DNA of 6,440 bases from 13-1-40CM-64-14 sp036393975 (GTDB lineage Bacteria; Sysuimicrobiota; Sysuimicrobiia; Sysuimicrobiales; Kaftiobacteriaceae). The DNA lies in assembly GCA_036393975.1 (NCBI GenBank), contig DASWFZ010000083.1, forward strand, positions 1-6,440. The letters are read 5' to 3'. A model generated the notes under the pieces. It had not been told where the DNA came from. It searched no databases and was given only the letters and a program-made list of their open reading frames with translations. The position numbers were made by a program, and so were the translations under genes. Of the stretch, positions 1 through 6,009 are shown in pieces (the first letter of the stretch is position 1; each line of letters begins with the position of its first letter).

Positions 1-1
1 C

Positions 2-577
2 GCCTGGGGGGTGGACCTTATGTCGCTATCTGCGCACAAAATCCACGGGCCTAAAGGGGTCGGGGTCCTCTACCTGCGCCGCGGCGTCCAGTTAGCTCCG
101 CGCCAGGTGGGCGGCGAACAGGAGGGGGGCGTGCGGCCGGGGACGGAAAACGCTCCGGGGATCGCCGGCTTAGGGGCCGCAGCGCAGCTGCTGAGTGGGG
201 CCGTGGAGGCGAACGCACGGGTATGCGAGCTATCCGATCGCCTGCGCACAGGCATTGAGTCAATCTCCGACGCCCGGGTCAACACCGACCCGAAAACCAG
301 CGTCCCCCACATTCTCAGCGCGACATTTCGTGGGGTGCGCGGGGAGATGCTGCTCCACCGACTGGCCCAAGACGGTGTGTTGGTGTCGACAGGATCGGCC
401 TGCCATAGCCACAGTGTGACACCCAGCCATGTCCTCCTGGCCATCGGCCTGTTAGACGCTGACGCCAAGTCCACTGTTCGGTTCAGCCTCTCCCGGTTAA
501 CGACCAAGTCTGAGATCGACGCCACAATTCACGTACTCGCGCCAGCCGTCACCGAGCTCCGCGCGCTGGTGAGGTAG
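2..577 (+). CDS. Cysteine desulfurase (IscS/NifS-like, class V aminotransferase fold), C-terminal part, 5' end outside window
   Basis: This PLP enzyme takes sulfur from L-cysteine as a protein-bound persulfide, releasing alanine, and hands it to acceptors. The frame is open from the first bases, reading A-W-G before the GTG at 11, so that GTG is not the true start and the N-terminal half is missing. Numbering from the GTG, the PLP-binding lysine is K10 in SAHKIHGPKG, the RPGTEN block is at 42-47, and the persulfide cysteine is C131 in STGSACHSHS, followed by SHVLLAIG. The STGSAC/SHVL loop resembles desulfurases paired with ThiI (Bacillus NifZ type) more than housekeeping IscS, which is a judgement from memory. 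The next gene is thiI, 10 nt downstream in the same direction, so the likely job is feeding sulfur to ThiI. All visible key residues are present. Family is certain; the subtype is inferred. Confidence 0.93.
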   Translation, partial: AWGVDLMSLSAHKIHGPKGVGVLYLRRGVQLAPRQVGGEQEGGVRPGTENAPGIAGLGAAAQLLSGAVEANARVCELSDRLRTGIESISDARVNTDPKTSVPHILSATFRGVRGEMLLHRLAQDGVLVSTGSACHSHSVTPSHVLLAIGLLDADAKSTVRFSLSRLTTKSEIDATIHVLAPAVTELRALVR

Positions 578-581
578 GCGG
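576..581 (+). promoter_or_regulatory. Ribosome binding site of thiI, overlapping the desulfurase stop
   Basis: AGGCGG lies 6 nt before the ATG at 588 and overlaps the TAG stop (575-577) of the desulfurase. A second purine-rich GAGG sits at 571-574. The placement fixes the thiI start and suggests translational coupling of the two genes. Confidence 0.55.
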
Positions 582-587
582 CAAGCG

Positions 588-1811
588 ATGGCGCGCTTCC
601 TGCTCCGGTACGGCGAGATCGCCCTCAAAGGCCAGAACCAACACTTTTTCCTCGAAGCGCTTGTGCGGAACGTCCGCCGCGCTCTGGCCGACCTGGGACC
701 AGCCCAGGTGCACGCGGCTTTTGGCCGCATCATTGCCACATCTGACGCCGACCCTGCAGCGGTTACCGACCGGCTACGGAAGGTGTTTGGTGTGGTGTCC
801 TTCAGTCCGGTACACGTCGTCGCACCGACACAAGACGAGATCACACGTGCGGCGATTGACGCCGTGGAGCGCTCGGTGGATACCCAGCCCCGCGCGGTCA
901 CGTTCAAGGTCGACACGCGGCGCGCTGATAAGCGGTTTCCGCTCACGTCCATGGACACCAACCGGGAGGTCGGGGCAGCCATCCTGCAGCGCTTCCCCCA
1001 CCTGCAGGCGCGCATGAAAGAACCGGACGTGCGCGTGCAAATCGATATTCGGGATCACGCCTACGTGAGCACCGAAACGATTCCCGGACCGGGCGGCCTC
1101 CCGGTTGGGACGGGCGGCAAAGCGCTAGCCTTGGTGTCCGGCGGGATCGATAGTCCGGTCGCTGCCTGGTTGGGCGCGCGTCGCGGGCTCACGGTCATCC
1201 CCGTGCATTTCCATAGTTTCCCGTTCACCAGTGAGCGGTCGAAGGAAAAAGTCCTCGACCTCTGCCGCGTGCTGGCCGAATACACCGGCCCGCTGCAGGT
1301 GTGGATCGTGTTCTTCACCGAGGTCCAGCGTGCCGTCCAGCTCACCGTTCCCGATGCCTTACGAATCGTGGTCATGAGACGCATGATGATGCGCCTAGCC
1401 GACCAGATCGCCGGACACGAGCACGCCCAGGCCCTGCTCACCGGCGAGAGCTTGGGGCAAGTCGCGAGTCAGACCATCGAGTCCATTGCCGCTATCAACG
1501 CGGTCACACAACTGCCCGTGCTGCGCCCGCTCGTGGGCACAGATAAGACCGAGATCGTAGCGCGGGCCGAAGCAATCGGCACGTACGATATCTCAATCCG
1601 GCCATACGAGGACTGTTGCAGCCTGTTTCTCCCCGCCCACCCACGGACCCAACCGACACTGCAAGAAGCCGAGGCGGCTGAACGCGGCCTAGCCATACCC
1701 ACGCTCATCACTGAGGCCATCGGGCGCAGTGAGCGGCTCAACATTGTCCCGCGCTGGACCGCGCAGGACAGCGGACTAGATGAAGCCCACCCGCTCAAAA
1801 TCCTGTCCTAG
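588..1811 (+). CDS. thiI: tRNA 4-thiouridine synthase ThiI (Bacillus-type, no rhodanese domain)
   Basis: ThiI is a cytoplasmic enzyme that adenylates U8 of tRNA and replaces the oxygen with sulfur to give 4-thiouridine. In many bacteria it also supplies sulfur for the thiamine thiazole. The 407 residues contain an N-terminal ferredoxin-like/THUMP region (about 1-165), then a PP-loop ATP pyrophosphatase domain with SGGIDSP at 184-190, HFHSFPFTSERSKEKV from 207, GESLGQVASQT at 286-296, and YDISIRPYEDCC ending at C343-C344. The C344 region corresponds to the cysteine of E. coli ThiI that pairs with its rhodanese cysteine. Here, as in Bacillus, there is no rhodanese domain (E. coli ThiI is about 480 residues), so sulfur probably comes directly from the upstream desulfurase. 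The ATG start has an SD 6 nt upstream. The last 12 codons, counting the stop, overlap the end of the opposite-strand DUF1501 gene. Confidence 0.96.
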   Translation: MARFLLRYGEIALKGQNQHFFLEALVRNVRRALADLGPAQVHAAFGRIIATSDADPAAVTDRLRKVFGVVSFSPVHVVAPTQDEITRAAIDAVERSVDTQPRAVTFKVDTRRADKRFPLTSMDTNREVGAAILQRFPHLQARMKEPDVRVQIDIRDHAYVSTETIPGPGGLPVGTGGKALALVSGGIDSPVAAWLGARRGLTVIPVHFHSFPFTSERSKEKVLDLCRVLAEYTGPLQVWIVFFTEVQRAVQLTVPDALRIVVMRRMMMRLADQIAGHEHAQALLTGESLGQVASQTIESIAAINAVTQLPVLRPLVGTDKTEIVARAEAIGTYDISIRPYEDCCSLFLPAHPRTQPTLQEAEAAERGLAIPTLITEAIGRSERLNIVPRWTAQDSGLDEAHPLKILS

Positions 1812-3083
1812 AATCTTGGCCGGATCGGCGCCGAGCCAGCGATCAAGCACTGTCGCGTAGACGGAGCGGAAGTCGACAACATGTTTGAGATCTCCGTCGA
1901 CTAGATCGCTGAGGCTGGGTTGCGCTCCGTATAATCCGCCCTTCAGCGCCTTTCCGAACACGAACATGGGCGCCGCAGTGCCGTGATCGGTCCCCCCGCT
2001 GCCGTTCTCCGCCACCCGACGGCCAAACTCGGAAAACCCTAGCACCACGACCCGGTCGGCGTTCCCCTGTGCCTGCAAATCTTTGTAGAATGCGGCCACA
2101 CCTCCCGCAAACTGCTCCAGTAGCCGTTCGTGGGTGCCGTGCTGTGCGGCATGGGTATCGAACCCTCCCATGTGCGCGTAGTAGACCTTCGTGGGGAGCT
2201 TGCCAGCGATCATTTGCGCGATCAGCCGCATGGCGGAGGCAAACTGGCTATTAGGGTAGTCCACGCCGCCCCGGTAGCCCTTCACTGCGTCGCGCACCCG
2301 CTCGCTGGACACATAGGCATTCATCGCGGTATGCCGCAGGAAGTCGATCGTCCCTGGCTCAGTCCCACCTCCCGAACTCCCCAGGAGAATCCCCGGAGAC
2401 CCCGGCACTACCGCCGGCGCGTTGAGGAGCTTGAACAACTCCTGTTCTTCTGTCGCCCCGATCCCGTTCATCGCCGGCATCCACTGCAAGGCCTCCGGCT
2501 GTTCCAGGCTCACTCCGATCCCGCTTTCTGATTGCAGGGCTAAGGGCATCGACGACCCAACGTTCACGCCGACGGTAGGCTGTTCACACACCGGGCACTT
2601 GCTATCGAAATACCGCCCAATCCACCCGTAGCGCGCGATATGACCCTCCGGGTCCGCCGTCTGCCAGATTTCCATCGACCTGAAGTGCGACCGGCTCGGG
2701 TTGGGATAGCCGACACCCTGAACAATCGCCATCGCCCCCTGGTCGTACAACTCTTTCGCTTTTGCCAGACTCGGATGAAGACCAAGCTCGTCACTGACCC
2801 GTACGATGTCCTTCTGGGGGACGGCCAGAGTGGGCCGTACCCGATAATACGCATCTTGCGTGTAGGGGATGACCGTGTTCAGACCGTCGTTCCCGCCTCC
2901 CAGCTGCACAACCACCAGGATGCGGTCGTCGGGGACGCCCGGCCGGCTGGCCACCTCCGCGACATCCCAGGGGTTGTTCATGACCAGAGCCGTGCGCGTA
3001 ATGAACGCGGGCACGGTCCAGCTGGTCGCGACCATCGTCAACCCCTTCGTGACGAACTCTCGTCTCGTCAACCCCTGGCTCAT
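1776..3083 (-). CDS. DUF1501 family protein with twin-arginine-like leader
   Basis: This is a full-length 435-residue member of DUF1501, a family of unknown function that I recall being grouped with the alkaline phosphatase/sulfatase superfamily. The N-terminus reads TRREFVTKG (6-14) followed by a moderately hydrophobic stretch to about residue 28, like a Tat signal, so export is likely. Family blocks are LGGGNDGLNTVIPY (61-74), RSHFRSMEIWQTA (131-143), HMGGFDTH (304-311), SEFGRRV (351-357) and GGTDHGTAAPMFV (363-375). D309, H311, D366 and H367 are plausible metal ligands, by inference. Unusual is a CPVC motif at 163-166 in a region I consider variable. The start at 3083 is set by a strong SD, GAGGAGG, 7 nt upstream. 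It lies 109 nt downstream of the DUF1800 gene on the same strand and is probably co-transcribed. Its 3' end overlaps thiI tail-to-tail by 36 bp. No substrate can be named. Confidence 0.93.
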   Translation of the reverse strand: MSQGLTRREFVTKGLTMVATSWTVPAFITRTALVMNNPWDVAEVASRPGVPDDRILVVVQLGGGNDGLNTVIPYTQDAYYRVRPTLAVPQKDIVRVSDELGLHPSLAKAKELYDQGAMAIVQGVGYPNPSRSHFRSMEIWQTADPEGHIARYGWIGRYFDSKCPVCEQPTVGVNVGSSMPLALQSESGIGVSLEQPEALQWMPAMNGIGATEEQELFKLLNAPAVVPGSPGILLGSSGGGTEPGTIDFLRHTAMNAYVSSERVRDAVKGYRGGVDYPNSQFASAMRLIAQMIAGKLPTKVYYAHMGGFDTHAAQHGTHERLLEQFAGGVAAFYKDLQAQGNADRVVVLGFSEFGRRVAENGSGGTDHGTAAPMFVFGKALKGGLYGAQPSLSDLVDGDLKHVVDFRSVYATVLDRWLGADPAKILGQDFERVGFI

Positions 3084-3090
3084 CTCATGG

Positions 3091-3097
3091 CCTCCTC
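3091..3097 (-). promoter_or_regulatory. Strong Shine-Dalgarno of the DUF1501 gene
   Basis: On the minus strand GAGGAGG precedes the ATG at 3083 by 7 nt. Another ATG in a different frame at 3088-3086 is only 2 nt from the SD and is too close, so 3083 is the supported start. Confidence 0.8.
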
Positions 3098-3115
3098 ACG
3101 GCAAATGCCGCCTGT

Positions 3116-3143
3116 GCGTCCTGGGTAGTGGACCTCAGGACGC
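3116..3143 (-). repeat. Inverted repeat (RNA hairpin) between the DUF1800 and DUF1501 genes
   Basis: GCGTCCTG (3116-3123) and CAGGACGC (3136-3143) are perfect 8-bp complements. The 12-nt interval can add three more pairs (3124-3126 with 3132-3134) around a 5-nt loop with one bulged base. On the transcribed minus strand no T tract follows, so it does not look like an intrinsic terminator. A second small stem (GTGGC at 3150-3154 with GCCAC at 3158-3162) lies nearer the DUF1800 stop, and a CGGC/GCCG stem at 3099-3110 lies just before the SD. These could stabilise or partition the bicistronic mRNA, which is inference. Confidence 0.55.
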
Positions 3144-3192
3144 CCAGGCGTGGCGATGCCACCACGATTTCCCACTCCACGATCGGAGCACG

Positions 3193-4698
3193 TCATGTCA
3201 ATTGGTATTCCGGCATACTCATGATCAGGTGGACGGCGGTGCGCAACTGGTTGGCGAATCGCGCGTTATCCCCGGTGACCGGGGTGTCTTCGTGGTTTGT
3301 GCCAAACGCGCGAAGCAATGCCCATCGCTTCCGAGGTCCCAGAGGCGTCTGGATGAATCGATCGACAAGCTGGGTTATCACGTCGCCCACGCTCTTCACC
3401 TGACTTGTATCAACGAGGTGATCCACGCGGGCGGGAATAACTCTTCGGGCTCCCATGCCGGTCGGAGGCCCCCCGGCGGCGAACTGGCGCGCATCCAGCC
3501 CGGGCATCCTGCCGTCCAACAGCAAGCTGCTGAAGTTGTAGCGGACCAAGATGGTGGCGGTGTTGATCCAGCCTTTGCCCTTCGGCCATCCGCCCACGTT
3601 CGGCGGATAGAGAAGAGTCTGGCCCATCAAGTCGATGGCCCGCAGCAGTGCTTGCTCCGGCACGTCAGCACCGAGGGCCCGGACCGCGCCCACGACCAGC
3701 TGGACAGGGCTCTTCACCTGCGAGCGCATGGCCTTCGGCGAGTAGAAGAGCGCCGACCGGAAGAGCACGCGTAGCACCGCCTTCACGCTCCAGTTGCTGT
3801 TCCGGAAAACACTAGAGAGCTCGTCCAACACCGAGTCCTCCGCCCCCGGATAAACGAAGAATTCAAAGAGCTTGCGCGGGAGGTAACGCGACGCCAGGGG
3901 CTGTTGGAAGATGATGTCGATTACGTCGGCCCCGTCCCATCTGCCGGTACGCCCTAAGAAGGTCTTCACGTCGTCGTCGTGCTCGTTGCGTCGGACCACA
4001 AAGTCGTTCCCCGCAAACGTCCATCCCGTGAAGGCCCGCGCCGCCTGCTTGACGTCCTGCTCCGTGTAGTTGCCGACCCCCAGGGTGAACAGCTCCATAA
4101 GCTCACGGGCGTAATTCTCATTCGGCTTGCCTTTCCGGTTGCTGTTGTTATCCAGGTAACTCAGCATGGCTGGGTCGCGGGACACCGCCAGCATTAGGTC
4201 CTTGAAATTGCCCGTGGCCATCTCACGAAACAGCGACAGCTGCATCGCCATGTGTTCGGCCAATTTCACGTCGGGAAAGCCGGAAACGAGGTGGCCGTGC
4301 CAGAACAACACCATCTTCTCCTGCAGTGGCCGCGGGGTCTGCATCATGCGCCGCAGCCAACCGGCGCGAATTTCCTCGAACTTCTGCGCGCTGACGCGCT
4401 GCAGCAGCTGGAAGGCGGCCCGGAGCGTGGGCTCATCCGCGTGACGACGGCGCAATCCTTCCAGCGACGCCACCAAGTCTCGCTCTTCGGAGAAATCCAT
4501 CTCGGGAAACGGCCCGTCGGGGATCCGCTCGTACTCCAGGATGTAATCTACGGCTTCCCCAAAGGGCAGTGCGGCCAGCCTGGCCACCTCGTCGGGAGTT
4601 CCTCCGAATCCGGCCCGGCCTGTCAGGTGCGCGGCCTTTGCCTGATCCCACGGATCGGATCTAGAAGGCTGGAACTTCTGCAGGGAGACCTCCGCCAT
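3193..4698 (-). CDS. DUF1800 family protein
   Basis: This is a full-length 501-residue member of DUF1800, a family without an established biochemical function that is frequently encoded next to DUF1501. Recognisable blocks in order are HLTGRAGFGGTPDEV (24-38), PLQEKMVLFWHGHLVSG (124-140) with H134 and H136, LDNNSNRKGKPNENYAREL (182-200), ELFTLGVGNYTEQDV (202-216), FTGWTF (223-228), PPNVGGWPKGKGW (365-377) and the typical ending HLIMSMPEYQLT (490-501). The conserved FWHGH and NENYARE blocks look like a catalytic or metal site, by inference. No signal peptide is visible: the N-terminus MAEVSLQKFQPSRSD is polar. It might be cytoplasmic, or exported with its Tat-type partner. The ATG at 4698 has GAGGTGG a few bases upstream (4702-4708). 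It is the first gene of the probable DUF1800-DUF1501 operon, divergent from the glycosyltransferase. Confidence 0.94.
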   Translation of the reverse strand: MAEVSLQKFQPSRSDPWDQAKAAHLTGRAGFGGTPDEVARLAALPFGEAVDYILEYERIPDGPFPEMDFSEERDLVASLEGLRRRHADEPTLRAAFQLLQRVSAQKFEEIRAGWLRRMMQTPRPLQEKMVLFWHGHLVSGFPDVKLAEHMAMQLSLFREMATGNFKDLMLAVSRDPAMLSYLDNNSNRKGKPNENYARELMELFTLGVGNYTEQDVKQAARAFTGWTFAGNDFVVRRNEHDDDVKTFLGRTGRWDGADVIDIIFQQPLASRYLPRKLFEFFVYPGAEDSVLDELSSVFRNSNWSVKAVLRVLFRSALFYSPKAMRSQVKSPVQLVVGAVRALGADVPEQALLRAIDLMGQTLLYPPNVGGWPKGKGWINTATILVRYNFSSLLLDGRMPGLDARQFAAGGPPTGMGARRVIPARVDHLVDTSQVKSVGDVITQLVDRFIQTPLGPRKRWALLRAFGTNHEDTPVTGDNARFANQLRTAVHLIMSMPEYQLT

Positions 4699-4984
4699 GC
4701 TCCACCTCGTGGCCTAATGCGTCTATGACTACAACGGAAAAAGGGTGGGCCGAGTTCAGTCTGAGCCGGCTGGTTGGGGGCACGACGCCGCCCCGCGGTC
4801 GGGACCACTCGCTCGACTACATTTGTAATTCCCACTTAACTCACGGCGCAGCCGCAACAGAGGCCAGGATTCCCCTCACCGTCAGGCAAGCCAAATCAGG
4901 ACCAAGGAGTGATGAACCTGTCTCCCTAAATCAGAAGACAGGGCCAAAAACAGTCAAATACTGCTGCTGGCTGACGAAATTTTG
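4699..4984. other. Divergent intergenic region (DUF1800 gene / glycosyltransferase gene)
   Basis: These 286 bases separate two outward-reading genes and must hold at least the promoter of the DUF1800-DUF1501 operon and probably that of the glycosyltransferase. The right half (about 4811-4984) is visibly less GC-rich than the genes. I could not find a convincing -35/-10 pair on either strand. AAATCAG occurs twice (4893-4899 and 4928-4934). An SD-like AAGGAG at 4904-4909 precedes an ATG at 4912 that opens only a 5-codon frame, with a spacing of 2 nt that is too short. An 87-codon open frame from 4725 to 4988 has no SD, no recognisable family and a non-protein-like composition, so I do not call it a gene. 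Confidence 0.6.
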
Positions 4985-6001
4985 GTGAATGGGCCCATTT
5001 CGGTGACACCGTTTAAGGTCTGTGTCTACTTAGAGCACAGCAACTCCACCTACTGGAGTGGTGGCATCCGCCACGCCTATGAGAACCAAGTCCGGGCCCT
5101 CAAACGCGCCGGGGTCGACGTGACCACCGACCCCAGCGATGAGTTCGACCTCCTGCACCTTCACTCCATCGGCCCGTACTCGCTGTACCTCGCCGAACGG
5201 ATCAGCGGGCGGCGCCCGGTCCTGATCAACAGCCACGTCACCGCCGAGGACTTCGCGAACTCCTTCCGGATGAGCGATCAGATCGCCCCGTACCTGGCCC
5301 GCTACCTGCGGTTCTTCTATGCCAAAGCTGATGTGCTGATCGCGCCCTCCGCCTACGCGCGGGATGTGCTGCTCCGCTACGCCCTTGCGCAGCCGATCGA
5401 AGTAGTCAGCAATGGGGTCGACGTGACGCGTTTCGCTCCCAACCAGGACCGCCGACTTGTCGGTCGGGCTCGCTACCGCTTGCAGGATACCGTGCCCTTT
5501 GCTGTAGGCTGGGCTCTGCTCCGCAAGGGTGTCGATCTCTTCGTGGCGACGGGGCGGCTGCTCCCCGAGCTCACGTTCATGTGGTTCGGCCGGGTCCACA
5601 AGGCGGCCAAGGCGGGCACGCTCCGGGCGATTGCGCAGGCGCCGGACAACGTGCACTTCCCGGGTTACGTCAACGACGTGCGGGACGCGTATGCGGCGGG
5701 AGACATCTTTTTCTTCCCGAGCACTGTGGAAAACGAGGGAATCGCGATCTTAGAGGCTGCCGCCGCCGGGAAGCCCTTGGTGTTGCGGGATGCCGAGTGT
5801 TTTGCAGATCGTTTCACGCACGGCGTCGACTGCCTGAAGGGTACCACTCCCGACGAGTTTGCTGACTCCCTCCACCAGCTCGTCGAGGATCCGGTGCTGT
5901 ACTCCCGTCTCGCGGATGGCGCTCGGCGCTACGCGCAACGGTACTCGCTGGAGCGTGTCGGCCAACGCCTGCGCACGATCTACGAACAACTCGTGCACTG
6001 A
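4985..6001 (+). CDS. Glycosyltransferase family 4 (GT-B fold, retaining)
   Basis: GT4 enzymes transfer a sugar from a nucleotide donor with retention of configuration, building lipopolysaccharides, glycolipids, capsules or small glycosides. From the GTG at 4985 it is 338 residues. The Rossmann-like N-terminal domain starts at FKVCVYLEHS, with a glycine-rich GG in SGGIRHAYENQ, then INSHVTAEDFANS in the acceptor domain and VLIAPSAYARDVL. The C-terminal donor domain starts near SNGVDVTRF and holds GWALLRKGVDLF, FGRV, FPGYVNDV and the E-x7-E signature ENEGIAILE (first E at codon 249, second at 257), followed by AAAAGKPLVLRD. No signal peptide or membrane span is seen, so it is cytosolic or membrane-peripheral. 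The start is uncertain: TTG 4982, GTG 4985 and GTG 5003 are in frame, none with a good SD; an in-frame stop lies at 4913-4915. It vaguely recalls diacylglycerol glucosyltransferases of Gram-positives, but sugar and acceptor cannot be read from the sequence. Confidence 0.9.
   Translation: MNGPISVTPFKVCVYLEHSNSTYWSGGIRHAYENQVRALKRAGVDVTTDPSDEFDLLHLHSIGPYSLYLAERISGRRPVLINSHVTAEDFANSFRMSDQIAPYLARYLRFFYAKADVLIAPSAYARDVLLRYALAQPIEVVSNGVDVTRFAPNQDRRLVGRARYRLQDTVPFAVGWALLRKGVDLFVATGRLLPELTFMWFGRVHKAAKAGTLRAIAQAPDNVHFPGYVNDVRDAYAAGDIFFFPSTVENEGIAILEAAAAGKPLVLRDAECFADRFTHGVDCLKGTTPDEFADSLHQLVEDPVLYSRLADGARRYAQRYSLERVGQRLRTIYEQLVH
4988..4999. repeat. 12-bp perfect palindrome at the glycosyltransferase start
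   Basis: AATGGGCCCATT is a perfect palindrome, flanked by two copies of GGTGA (4984-4988 and 5002-5006). It lies between the candidate GTG starts at 4985 and 5003. It could be an operator-like site or a small mRNA stem, or chance; no function is shown. Confidence 0.35.
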
Positions 6002-6009
6002 ACCTCTGC

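Noticed and set aside
983..1006. Repeated CCTGCAG within thiI
   Set aside because: A short restriction-site-like palindrome occurring twice inside conserved coding sequence is readily explained by chance in GC-rich DNA.
2869..3774. 301-codon plus-strand open frame antisense to both DUF genes
   Set aside because: It is rich in H, Q, R and P, has no SD or family motifs, and lies opposite two clearly recognised genes; it is a high-GC shadow frame.
4904..4929. Possible 5-codon leader peptide (ATG at 4912, stop at 4927) with AAGGAG upstream
   Set aside because: SD to ATG spacing is only 2 nt, the peptide (MNLSP) has no runs of a regulatory amino acid, and no attenuator hairpins follow.
4725..4988. 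87-codon open frame in the divergent intergenic region
   Set aside because: No SD before its ATG, no recognisable domain, and it runs to the start of the glycosyltransferase through less GC-rich sequence; it would also occupy the only promoter space.
5030..5656. 208-codon minus-strand open frame within the GT4 gene
   Set aside because: Its composition (R, E, P, H rich) is that of an antisense shadow, and the plus-strand frame carries clear GT4 motifs.
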